A stretch of DNA of 64,000 bases from contig NC_092340.1 in the NCBI RefSeq assembly GCF_046630445.1, positions 360,572,001-360,636,000 of the forward strand, given 5' to 3'. Positions 36,195 to 46,949 of the stretch are shown here, in pieces. The notes under the pieces are model-generated. The model was given only the letters and a program-made list of their open reading frames with translations, made no database searches and had not been told where the DNA came from. Made by a program: the position numbers and the translations under genes. Position 1 is the first letter of the stretch, and every line of letters starts with the position of its first letter. The stretch is from Rutidosis leptorrhynchoides (Eukaryota > Streptophyta > Magnoliopsida > Asterales > Asteraceae).

Positions 36195-39101
36195 TGTAAT
36201 GACCCGCACTTTTTCGATCATTCTATACTTATAAGATTAATATTTACATAAATTAAACCTTACCAACATGACAAGCAATCCAAATTGTTGAGACTTATGT
36301 CTTCGAAAAGAGTTTTACACAACGTTTGACCGTCTAGTTTGACCGATGATATCACGAACTATACAATATATGATAATTATACGTTTGTGTATATATATAT
36401 GTATATATACATATTTAACATGATCTAAGAATGTTTTAATACCTCATTTTGTATTAACAATAAGTTACAAGTATATTTTGAAACTACTAACTTAAGTTTT
36501 CAAAACGATAACCATACGTAACGTTATTTGACATAAATACTTATGACCTATAATGTTTATACATATATCGTATAAGTAATGTATTTAATCACTTTTTAAG
36601 GACTTAAATACATAAAACAATATAAGTGTATTCACAAAAGATAGCTATATTTGAATTCTCATTCCATTTTTCACAAAATTTCTATACGTATATCTAGAGT
36701 ACATGTACTCGTATCATACCTAGCTTCTATACGTATTTACTATTGGTATATACACATAAAATCACCACCAACCAGCCCTTGTTCAATGAATTATGTATAA
36801 GGTAATTGGTATTTGGAAGTTTGTTGACTAAATACATAAAATTACAAACTAAAATCTTGTCCTTGTACCCCATGGATCACGTTTTTTAAAGACATGGGAG
36901 GATCTCCATTTTGATTCATTTTCTCTTCCATTTTCTTAGCTAAAACACACACACTTTTAAGAGCCTTAACCTCCATAACCATTCAGCTAATATCCATGAA
37001 GATCTAGCCATAAAAACATCACTTAATCACCATAAGAAAACTCTTACAAAAACACTTCAAGAATCCTTCCAAGAACACAAGTTTACTTCCAATCTTTCAT
37101 CCAATTCCATCACCCTTTTGGTTCTAGGTTCTTACTCCTCTTTTACAGCAATCTTGTCCAAGTAACTTGAGGTAGTAACTTTGTTCATAACCTTATTCGA
37201 TTCATATATATATAGCTATCTTATTTTGTGGTATAAAATTTTAACAACAAGAACATAGTTTGAATGTTTTCAAACTTGTTTGCAAACTAAATAGATCCTT
37301 CTAACTTAACTTTTAAAATACTTCAAGACCTGTAATATAACTTAAATATATGCTAATTTAACAAGGTATAACTTGGTTTTTCAAAGAACATCTTAAAAAC
37401 TGTTTTTACGACGTCGGAGTGCAACCGGGGGCTGTTTTGGGTTGGATAATTAAAAACCATCTTAAACTTTGAATTAGAGATTTATTTTCTGGAAAAATGA
37501 TTTTTACTATGAATATGATAACACATAAAAATTTCATGATTTAACTCAAAGTATAAGTATTTTTAGGAAAATAATCATTTAAGGTTGTTTACATGATGGA
37601 AAATGATTAACTTCATAAGTTTCACTAAAGTTTGACCTATGACCTGTGATTTCGAATACAAACTAAGGTATTTACAGTTCATAGTCTTAAAGAGGGACTC
37701 GATCCAAGGAAGTGGCAAGTTGAACCAACGAAAACGGAGTTGTAACGAAGAAACTACGACCAAAACAAAATCGGATATCCAAGACTAGTTTAGCTACGAA
37801 AATAATTGGAGAAAATTAAATAAATCACATCTTTTTAAAATAACATGATATTTTATATATATGTACTCATAATTTAATTTTATATGGTTCAGGATCACCC
37901 GTAAACAATACGAGAAGATTAATCATAAGATCCCATGATTGTACGCAACACGTCATTTGACAACACCGGTACTTTATGTACGCAACACGTCATTTGACAA
38001 CACCGGTACCGTGGGTCAAGATTAATCTCGACCAATACATATACGATGGGGGTTTTATTTATTTCGTTGGGGGTTTATTAAACACCTAAAAATGAACCAT
38101 TTAAAATTGAATTACTAACATCGAACTGCTAACTACGGACTAAGGAATTATTAAAAGTATTAAAAGTATTATAAGTATATATATGTGACGATTGTTTAAA
38201 AAGAAAAGGTATTGATATATTATATATGGTTAGGTTTGTGATATCAATCGGAGACCAAGTCAAAATTACATATCTTCAAGACGAAAGTGAGTATATAGTC
38301 CCACTTTTAAACTCTAAGTATTTCGGGATGAGAATACATGTATTTTATGTTTTACGTTATGGACACAAGTAACTGAAAAATATATTCTACGTTGAGTTGT
38401 ACCACTGGCATACTTCCCTGTAGCTTGGTAACTAATATTTACAGCGGTATTGTAAACGCGAATCCTGTTGATAGATCTATCAGGCCTGACAACCCCAACC
38501 GGACTGGACGACCAGTATTCAACGGTTGCACAGTACTTCGTTTCGTAACTACACTTGGTACGGTGTAGTAAGATTTCATAATAAAGGGAATATGCGACGT
38601 GATTAAATGTTAAGTATGGTTACCAAGTGCTCAACCACTTAGAATATTTTTATTAAAATGTTTACATATGAAATCTTGTGGTCTATATTTATACCGCTGC
38701 CAGCATTAAACCTATATCTCACCAACTTTATGTTGACGTTTTAAACATGTCTATTCTCAGGTGATAACTAAAAGCTTCCGCTGCAACATGTTGAATTTAA
38801 GCAAGATCTTGAGTATGCATATTTGTGTCAAAAATAAAACTGCATATCCGAGGAATTGTAATGTAAAATATGCTAGAAATCGTATTGTTATCATCACATG
38901 TAAAGTTTGTAAGTCTAAGATTATCGCTAAACGATAATCATCTTTATATTGTCTAAAGCTTGTATTAATATAAGAGTTATGGTTTGTAATGTAAAATAAA
39001 TGCAGTTGTTCTTTTAAAAATGTCGCATATAGAGGTCAATACCTCGCAATGAAATCATACATTATCTAACTCGTTCTTATGGTTAAGGACGGGTTATGAC
39101 A
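36195..39101 (+). repeat. Array B LTR3 (3' LTR, 2,907 bp)
   Basis: It starts TGTAATGACCCGCAC, ends GGGTTATGACA and is followed by the TATAA duplication. Its private changes cluster in the second half (TAAGGAATT, ATAAGTAT, CGGAGACC, CAGGCC, ACCCC, CCAGC, ACATTATC, AAGGACGG), with two in the first half (CATAAAATC, TAGGAAAAT). Confidence 0.95.
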
Positions 39102-39324
39102 TATAACCCATAATTTCGTTAATCCTATCTTACTCGAAAAACAATTTCGAAATCATTCGGACAGCACTCTGTCGTAATATTTTATGTATACTAATAATAT
39201 CTTGAAATAATACGGAGTAAATATATATATGTAAATCGATTGAGAGAGTTTAGAGAAAAATATTTTCAAGTTTCTATGAAATAATGAAACCTATTGAATT
39301 CTATTTATAATAGATTTTTGAATT

Positions 39325-39432
39325 ATTAAAGTGAATTATTAAAGTATGAATTATTAAAGTGAATTATTAAAGTATGAATTATTAAAGTGAATTATTAAAG
39401 TATGAATTATTAAAGTGAATTATTAAAGTTAA
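39325..39432. repeat. Short tandem repeat in solo LTR C
   Basis: About four copies of a roughly 29-bp unit built from GAATTATTAAAGT and GAATTATTAAAGTAT. Nothing else is seen in 39107-40184 apart from AT-rich LTR sequence. Confidence 0.7.
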
Positions 39433-40190
39433 AGTAAAGTAAAAATAAAGTAAAGGTAAAGTTTAAATATAGTAAAAGTATAAAACTATGTACATATAAT
39501 ACGTGTATAAATATATATAATATTAATTTAAATCGTTATATATATTTAATAAAATAAAATATAAATATCGTTATCTTTATCATTATAGTTAAGTAATGAG
39601 TTGTCAAAAGTGGTTCTAGATATTTATAAAAGTTTTATACGTTTTAATAATAAAGTTCTTTTTAAACTAAAAACGTTTTTGTATGTTTGAAACTAAATAG
39701 ATCAATCGAGTCTTTATGAGATTCAATCTTCCACTATCCTTTGTCTAGTTCTCAATGATTGACAATTTGTTCTTATTTATAAATCACTTTACCATTTTCC
39801 GAATATTGTTAAAATGGAAAGATTTCTCAAATCAACGTAGGCCTTTCAACAGAGACTCGTAATCATAATTCAATATATCTGATAATTCAATCATTTGATC
39901 TTATCTTCTAATTCCATTGATAAATATTTTGAAACAGATACAATCATGTAAAGTATTTAATCTAATATTTTGTTTACGTTTCAAGTTATAATATATATAC
40001 ACATATACATATATAATCATATTCGTTTAATGGTTCGTGAATCGTTGGAACTTGATCGAGGTTGAATGAATGTATGAACATAGTTTAAAATTCTTGAAAT
40101 TTAACTTAACAAATATTGCTTATCGTGTCGGAAACATATAATGATTAAAGTTTAAATTTGGTTGGAAATTTTCGGGTTGTCACATTATTG

Positions 40191-42625
40191 GTATACCCTT
40201 TGCTTATCAAGTAATCACTTAATCGTTTATACCACATGCGACCCAATTGTTTCAACCCATATAAAGACCTTTGTAACTTGATTGAGTACATTTCTTTGGG
40301 TTTTTCATTGGTTACTTCTGATACCTTAAATCCTTCAGGTATCTTCATATATATATATCACTATCAAGTGATCCATAAAGATAAGCAGTCACAACATCCA
40401 TGAGATGCATTTCTAAATTTTTAGAAACTGCCAGGCTGATTAAGTATCTAAAAGTAATTGCATCCATAACAGGAGAATAAGTTTCCTCATAATCAATTCC
40501 TGGTCTTTGAGAAAAACCTTGAGCTACAAGTCTAGCTTTATACCTTGTAACTTCATTTTTTCTCATTTCTTTTTCGTACAAAAACCCATCTATATCCCAC
40601 AGGTTTCACATCTTTAGGTGTGAGAATGATAGATTCGAAAACTTTTCATTTATTGAGCGATTCAAATTCAGCTCGTATTGCTCCTTTCCAATGATTCCAA
40701 TCATGTCTATTTTGACATTCCATGACAGATTTTGGTTCTGGATCATCATCATCATTCATGATGTCATATGCAACATTATATGAAAATATCTCATCAAGAT
40801 TTTTCATTTCATTTCGGTTCCATAATATTTTTGAATGTGCATAATTGATTGAAAATTCCGTATTGACATCATCAATCTCCTCTGCAGAAGGAGTATTGAT
40901 TTGTAGTTCTTCTTGAACACTTTCTTTTACCTCATTATCAGCTGATTTTCTTTTTCGAGGATTTTTATCTTTGGAACCAATTGGTCTCCCACGTTTCTGG
41001 CGTGGCAAAGACTCAAGAATGACATTATTGCCAGTTTTTGGAATTTCAATTCGAGCTGGAGCATTTGGTGCTGGTATATATGATTTAGTCACTCTTTTTG
41101 TATCTGTAAATGCATCAGGCAATTTATTCGCAAGTTCTTGCATATGCATTATTTTTTGAACTTCGGTCTCGCATTCTTTTGTGCGAGGATCAAGATACAT
41201 TAATTGAGGTTCACACTATGAAACATCATTTTCTTTATTTTTTATTTCTCCCCCTAATCTAGGGAATAATGTTTTATTAAAGTGACAATCAGCAAAACGT
41301 GCTGTAAAAACATCACCCGTCATGAGTTCAATATATCTTATTATTGAAGATGTTTCATATCCAACATATATTCCCATCCTTCTTTGAGGACCCATTTTAG
41401 TGCGTTGTGGTGGTGCGATAGGGACATAAACCGCACAACCAAATGTTCTAAGGTGGGAAATATTTGGCTGATGGCCAAAAGTAAGTTGCAAGGGAGAATA
41501 TGTATGACTTGCGCTTGGTCTAATGCGAATCAATGATGCAGCATGCAAAATTGCATGGCCCCATACAGATACTGGGAGTTTTGTTCGCATTATCAATGGT
41601 CTAGCTATTAGCTGCAATCGTTTAATTAATGATTCAGCTAAACCATTTTGTGTATGCACATGGGCAACGGGATGTTCAACAATAATCCCAATAGACATGC
41701 AAAAGTTATTAAATGCTTGAGATATAAACTCACCGGCATTATCTAGTATCACCCTTTTAATAGTATAATCAGGGAAATGTGCTCTCAATTTAATAATTTG
41801 AGCAAGAAAATTTTCAAATGCCATATTTTGACTTGATAATAGACAAACATGAGACCATCTACTAGATGCGTCTATTAGAACCATAAAATATCTAAATGGT
41901 CCACATGGTGGATGAATTGGTCCACATATATCACCTTGATTTCTTTCAAGAAACATTGGTGATTCTTTTTCGACCTTAAGAGGTGATGGTCTTATTATCA
42001 ACTTTCCAAGTGAGCATGATGTACATGGGATAAGTGCATCATGAGGGATCCTTTGATCCGCCAATGGATGTCCATGTGTATTTTGTATTATTCTTTTCAT
42101 CATTGTTGATCCTGGGTGGCCTAATCTCTCATGCCACAAACTGATCATTACAGGATCACATGATTTTTCTTTAACTACCACATTTACTTCAGGTACATTT
42201 ATATGTGTATAATGTAAACCATAATGAAGTCTTGGTAGTTTTTCAATTACACGATTCTTATCAGTGATACTTAAATATTTTTCATTTTCTGTTGTCACTG
42301 ACTGATAATCATATCCATTTTGGTATATGTCAGAGAAACTTAACAAATTTCTCTTTGACATGGGAGAAAATAAGGCATTATTTATCAGAAAATTTATACC
42401 ATTTGGTAACATGAATTTTGCCTTTCCCATTCCTTTTATTAAGTCCACAGGACCTGATATAGTATGTATAGTTCCTTCCGTTGCTTTCAAGTCTGTGAAA
42501 TATTTTTTAGATTTGAGTATGGTGTGAGTGGCACCACTGTCTGCAATACAAATATCTCCACCATTTGACTGATTTTTTACTCCAACAGTATACATCATGA
42601 ACTTCAAAAAAAATATGAGAAACAA
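40191..42625 (-). pseudogene. Copia pol, proximal part: protease, integrase, RT N-terminal half
   Basis: The minus-strand frame begins with protease DSGATHT (about 42530). The pre-integrase block SLWHERLGHPG, Cys pair CTSC, integrase core residues in GDICGP, ILDNAGEF and NGLAES, and then RT (RYKARLVAQGFSQRPGIDYE, TAYLYGSLD, SLYGLKQLGRMWYKR) follow. The RT is cut at 40190 by solo LTR C. Lesions: stops at 41216 and 40646, a frameshift near 40590, and another at the TA run near 40350. The N-terminal codons above about 42603 look non-coding (see the spacer finding), so the true start of pol sequence is probably near the TTCATGATG there. Confidence 0.9.
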
Positions 42626-42793
42626 ATAATGAGTACATAATTCATCAATATATTACATTCAAAACATGTTACAAACGATAGCACATAATAAGGAAATATG
42701 TAGTAAACTAGATATGGTGTAGATTGAAAATCTACAACCATTTATTTAACGGAAACATATAATAGGATATCTATATACATAGATATTAGAAAT

Positions 42794-43828
42794 TTATTCA
42801 TTAAAGTAGTCACAAGTTGGCTCAGTGATTTTTGTATCAAGGTCATCCACAAGATTTGCTTCTTTTCGTTTTCCCTTTAGGGATTCTTGATACCGATTAA
42901 CAGAATGCTGATTTGTTCGGCAGTTTTTAGACCAGTGGCCAATTTTACCACATCGGTAACAAGAATCTTCAACATTCTTTGAAGAGCCTTCTTCAACATT
43001 GTGATTTGTGGGATTGTATGGTGTTTGAATTTTATAATTTTGTGGATTATTATTTCTTTGTCCACGACCACCACGACCATTACCATAAGGGTGATTTCGA
43101 ACATAGTTATGATTTTTATTATTGTTATGGTAATTTCCATGATGATGGTTTTGGCCAATATGGCCACGACCTTGTCCACGCCCTTGTCCATGTGCATTTC
43201 TTCTTTTATTATTATTATTGTTAATAGCATTAGCTTCAGAAAATGCTAGCGCACCGGTAGGACGATATTCTTGATTTTTCATCAGTAATTCTTTATTAAC
43301 TTCTGCAACTAAGAGATAAGTTTGAAGTTTGGAAAAAGTTTTATAATTCTGCAATCTTAAATTTTCTTGCACAGTTATGTTTGCAGAATGCATTGTGGAG
43401 AAAGTTTTCTCCATCATATCAGCATCACTTATTTCTTGACCACAGAATTGAAGCTTTGAACGGATCTTGAACATGGCCGAGCTGTATTCACTTACCTTTT
43501 TGAAATCTTGGAACCTTAGATTTCTCCATTCTTCCCTCGCAGCTGGGAGTAATATTTCCTTTTGATTATCGAATCTACTCTTGATACTTTTCCATAAAAC
43601 ATGTGGATCTTTGATAGTGAGAAACATATGTTTTAAAGTGGTATCAATATGTTTGCGAATAAAAGCAATTGATTTTAATTTATCTTGATCAGAACAAGTA
43701 TTATTTTCTTTTAAAGTTTCTAGAATACCCAATGATCCAAGATTTATTTCTACGTCCATAACCCATGATGTGTAGTTTGTTCCCGATACGTCTAAGGCAT
43801 CAAACTCAAGCTTTGATAAGTTTGACAT
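42794..43828 (-). CDS. Copia gag (344 aa)
   Basis: It opens with MSNLSKLEFDALDVSG, a typical copia gag start with a UBN2-type domain (about 20-190). An Asn/His/Gly-rich region with GRGQGRG repeats follows, then one zinc knuckle CYRCGKIGHWSKNC near residue 290. The ORF is open throughout. It is separated from protease by a 190-nt AT-rich spacer. Gag would form virus-like particles that package element RNA. This is the best preserved part of the copia element. Confidence 0.88.
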   Translation of the reverse strand: MSNLSKLEFDALDVSGTNYTSWVMDVEINLGSLGILETLKENNTCSDQDKLKSIAFIRKHIDTTLKHMFLTIKDPHVLWKSIKSRFDNQKEILLPAAREEWRNLRFQDFKKVSEYSSAMFKIRSKLQFCGQEISDADMMEKTFSTMHSANITVQENLRLQNYKTFSKLQTYLLVAEVNKELLMKNQEYRPTGALAFSEANAINNNNNKRRNAHGQGRGQGRGHIGQNHHHGNYHNNNKNHNYVRNHPYGNGRGGRGQRNNNPQNYKIQTPYNPTNHNVEEGSSKNVEDSCYRCGKIGHWSKNCRTNQHSVNRYQESLKGKRKEANLVDDLDTKITEPTCDYFNE

Positions 43829-44075
43829 TTTCTATTTTCAGAAAGATGAACAACATAAATCATAATCATAATCATAATCAATTTTTTTTTATAGACAAAT
43901 AACAACATGAAATTAGAATTAGTTTAGATTCATAAGTAGCAAACAAAGGAATAATGGTATGATTACAAATAAAAAAATCATAAGGGAAGGATAGAATATA
44001 GGTTCATATTATATTATTAATAATATTATTATAATATATATTAAGTTATAATATATATTATTATAATTTATTTTT

Positions 44076-44400
44076 CTTATTTTAACTTTTAAGATTTACT
44101 TTTAATAAAAATACAAACTACTTTTTCTTATTTTAACTTTTAAGATTTACTTTTAATAAAAATACAAACTACTTTTTTTATTTTAACTTTTAAGATTTAC
44201 TTTTAATAAAAATACAAACTACTTTTTCTTATTTTAACTTTTAAGATTTACTTTTAATAAAAATACAAATTACTTTTTCTTATTTTAACTTTTAATAAAA
44301 ATACAAACTACTTTTTCTTATTTTAATTTTTAAGATTTACTTTTAATAAAAATACAGACTATTTTTTCTTATTTTAACTTTTAAGATTATAAATTTAAGA
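44076..44400 (-). repeat. 51-bp tandem repeat in copia leader (about 6.5 copies)
   Basis: Units containing CTTATTTTAACTTTTAAG recur at 44076, 44127, 44178, 44228, 44279, 44317 and 44368. One unit is shortened by 13 bp. AT-rich, no spacers, non-coding. Confidence 0.85.
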
Positions 44401-44472
44401 ATAAACATTAGTATGCATGAAATAAATAATGATTAATTGCATAAGTAATCATAAATGTTAGATAACATATAA

Positions 44473-44603
44473 AGACCCCATCATATTCGTATTGATCGGA
44501 ATTAATCTCGACCCATGGTACCGTGTTGTCAAATGACGTGTTGCGTACATAAAGTACCGTGTTGTCAAATGACGTGTTGCGTACAATCATGAGGTCTTAT
44601 TAA
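44473..44603 (-). promoter_or_regulatory. Duplicated bZIP/W-box-like module in copia leader, shared with B LTRs
   Basis: On the minus strand, two 41-bp-spaced units of ACGCAACACGTCATTTGACA are followed by a GGTAC(C)...GGGTC(G/A)AGATTAAT flank. They match 21131-21265 of LTR1 over roughly 130 bp with scattered differences (for example ACACGG instead of ACACCGG). Copia and gypsy elements share no leader or LTR ancestry, so the block was acquired separately. Confidence 0.65.
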
Positions 44604-45350
44604 CATAAATATAAATGTTAGTGAAGTTAATAAGAGTTAGATTACAGAAAATATAATTCAGGCTGTATAACCGACCATATATAACTTAAATAACATAAAT
44701 ATAAATGTTAGTGAAGTTAATAAGAGTTAGATTACAGAAAATATAATTCAGGCGGTATAACCGACCATATATAACTTAACATAAATATAAATGTTAGTGA
44801 AGTTAATAAAAGTTAGATTACAGAAATATAATTCAGGTGGTAGAACCGACCATATATAACTTAAATAACATAAATATAAATGTTAGTGGAGTTAATAAAA
44901 GTTAGATTACAGAAATATAATTCAGGTGGTAGAACCGACCATATATAACTTAAATAACATAAATATAAATGTTAGTGAAGTTAATAAGAGTTAGATTACA
45001 GAAAATATAATTCAGGCGGTATAATCGACCATATATAACTTAACATAAATATAAATGTTAGTGAAGTTAATAAAAGTTAGATTACAGAAATATAATTCAG
45101 GTGGTAGAACCGACCATATATAACTTAAATAACATAAATATAAATGTTAGTGGAGTTAATAAAAGTTAGATTACAGAAATATAATTCAGGTGGTAGAACC
45201 GACCATATATAACTTAAATAGCATAAATATAAATGTTAGTGGAGTTAATAAAAGTTAGATTACAGAAATATAATTCAGGTGGTAGAACCGACCATATATA
45301 ACTTAAATAACATAAATATAAATGTTAGTGGAGTTAATAAAAGTTAAACA
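44601..45350 (-). repeat. 86-90-bp tandem repeat in copia leader (about 8.5 copies)
   Basis: AACATAAATATAAATGTTAG starts units at 44602, 44692, 44778, 44867, 44956, 45042, 45131, 45220 (variant) and 45309. Each unit contains AATTCAGG(C/T)GGTA and CGACCATATATAACTT. The array lies between the PBS side and gag. Confidence 0.88.
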
Positions 45351-45411
45351 ATTTCTTACCTAGATTAGTGACGTGTGCTTGCTTAGATACACCTTGATTA
45401 TACAGAGCACT

Positions 45412-45425
45412 TCGTGCTGATAACG
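45412..45425 (-). other. Copia primer binding site candidate
   Basis: The minus strand reads CGTTATCAGCACGA directly after the 5' LTR, where the minus-strand primer should bind. I do not assign the tRNA. Confidence 0.6.
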
Positions 45426-45641
45426 TGTTATAATTTTGTAGGCTTATAACCTCCTTTAGTGGCCTGGTTCTTGACTGTAGAATACTAATAAGTATATAGA
45501 GGGAATATGAGAGAAGTAGGTGTTTTATATATGTTTTTGGTGTACACCTTATGTGCTCATAACACACATATATATACTAAAAAAAACTACTATACAATGT
45601 TTATAATAATAATAAAATTAGCATCCATGACTTTTATAACA
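45426..45641 (-). repeat. Copia 5' LTR (216 bp)
   Basis: It matches the 3' LTR at 15471-15675 and is flanked by GGAAT at 45642-45646. It differs by a short insertion (CTTATAACCTCCTTTAGTGG region) and a few substitutions, so the insertion is not brand new. Confidence 0.93.
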
Positions 45642-45646
45642 GGAAT

Positions 45647-46503
45647 GACTTTTTTGTTTGTTTTAATTTTCATAAAATAAAATTACCAATAAATTAAATT
45701 GAAGTATCCCAAATACTTTGATTGAAATGAAATTCTAACGTGTGTGCTATTAATAGTTAACTAACAAGCGGATTTGAATTCGTGTTTAAATTGTGATTTT
45801 TGACAATTACATTTTTGAATTGTAAATAACCAAAGTTGATAGTTAAGTTAAACATAAAAATCAAGTAAGTATGATTTTATAGACTTAAAATGTAAAAATA
45901 AAAAGGTAAGTTAACCATATTGCAACAAAAGGTCATATCATTTTTTTCTTTTTTTGTACATTCCTCTAATTATTTGTTAAGCTATCAATAGTCTTGTTTA
46001 TCAAACACCTAAAACTTAAATTTTAAAAATTATGACTAAAATAGGGTTTTTGGATCTTATGATTTAAGTTAGAAATTAAGTGGATCTTATAATTCAAGTT
46101 CTTATATATCTTGATTTATATATCTTGATGTGCTATCATTTATGCACAAAATATTTTCTTAAATATAGCTTCAATAATTGTAATTATTATTTTTTTAATA
46201 TTCTCACATTTTGTATTTTTGTATGTTATTTATTTAAAACTATTAGTTAGCTCTCAATTTTATGAAAGAGCGATGCTATATATGCAATCATTTTTCACAT
46301 TTAAAAGTTCTTCTAATTGAGGAGTTAATAACATAAACTAATTACTATTAGTATTTTTTTTCTTTAAAAAAAAACAATAACATTAAAACAATATTTCTCT
46401 TTATACTATCGGTTAATTTCAATTATTTGAAAGTTTTTAAGTAAAAAAAATAGTAGCCGAATCATTTCTCTTTATAAAATATTACATACATGTTCCACCA
46501 AAT

Positions 46504-46547
<44 letters not shown>

Positions 46548-46867
46548 ATGAGCAACATAATAATAGTGCTACGGGACACTTTAATTTTTCAATCCATCAC
46601 TTGACAAAACTATGTACAATAAAATACGAAAATAACTGAAATAAGTATATCTATTGTTTTCTTAACATCAAAAGTTATTACTCCGTATATGAGAACTAAA
46701 TTATCTTAAGAAACAAACATGTACTGTATTTATCTGTTTTGCATTGCTTGTCTTTAAGCACACAACTCCAAACTTCACATAAAATTTACATACACAATCA
46801 TCTTCATCATCAAGACACAAACTTCATATCAAGTACTTTCACTTGATAAATAACCAGTAAACGCACC

Positions 46868-46911
<44 letters not shown>

Positions 46912-46949
46912 CACTTTATTTAAATAGTATTGAAAGCGACTTCACTTTA
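45647..46949. other. Intergenic region: displaced upstream region of TRAP-alpha and 3' flank of the next gene
   Basis: Before the copia insertion this DNA abutted 15465. It holds a poly(T) run (46508-46544) and a (CA)n microsatellite (46869-46907), which probably lies in or near the 3' UTR of the gene at 46950. No other gene is seen. Confidence 0.7.

Larger units (their letters stand above)
19404..39101 (+). mobile_element. Element B array: Ty3/gypsy LTR-int-LTR-int-LTR, one insertion
   Basis: Three LTRs (19404-22311, 27799-30707, 36195-39101) alternate with two internal regions (22312-27798, 30708-36194). The repeat period is about 8,395 bp. A single 5-bp duplication, TATAA, flanks the array (19399-19403 and 39102-39106). 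The middle LTR is bordered by a PPT and a PBS and has no target duplication. The two internal regions differ at only about four bases by eye, and both share the same two premature stops. One insertion was therefore amplified in place by recombination between its LTRs. Confidence 0.95.
16892..40184 (-). repeat. Element C: gypsy-type solo LTR (about 3.6 kb), minus strand, split by array B
   Basis: On the minus strand it starts TGTGACAACCCG (40184 downward) and ends GGGTCCTTTCA (16892), inside the copia RT. It is flanked by TTATT (16887-16891 and 40185-40189). Its sequence is 16892-19403 plus 39107-40184, about 3,590 bp after array B is removed. No PBS, PPT or coding domain is present, so it is a solo LTR. 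It carries the two conserved LTR modules at 17178-17244 and 16947-16961. Confidence 0.88.
15471..45641 (-). mobile_element. Ty1/copia retrotransposon, minus strand, split by a nested gypsy insertion
   Basis: LTRs at 45426-45641 (5') and 15471-15675 (3') both start TGTTATAAAAGTCATGG and end TATAACA on the minus strand. They are flanked by the 5-bp duplication GGAAT (15466-15470 and 45642-45646). Gag, protease, integrase, RT and RNase H follow in copia order on the minus strand. The RT is cut by a 23.3-kb insertion (16892-40184) with TSD TTATT. Without it the element is about 6.9 kb. The long leader (43829-45425) is made of tandem repeats. Several stops and frameshifts make it defective. Confidence 0.95.

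Noticed and set aside
19404-39101. Two independent insertions of the same gypsy family side by side
   Set aside because: There is no target duplication at the middle LTR, only one TSD pair outside, and near-identical internal regions with shared stops.
42877-43249. Alternative ORFs on both strands over copia gag
   Set aside because: They overlap the Asn/His/Gly-rich gag region; composition artefacts.
44408-44590. Minus-strand 60-aa ORF with repeated VRNTSFDNTV
   Set aside because: The repetition comes from the duplicated 41-bp module; the frame is not kept in the gypsy copies because of an extra C.
44076-45350. CRISPR-like array
   Set aside because: Direct tandem repeats without unique spacers inside a plant copia leader; no cas context.
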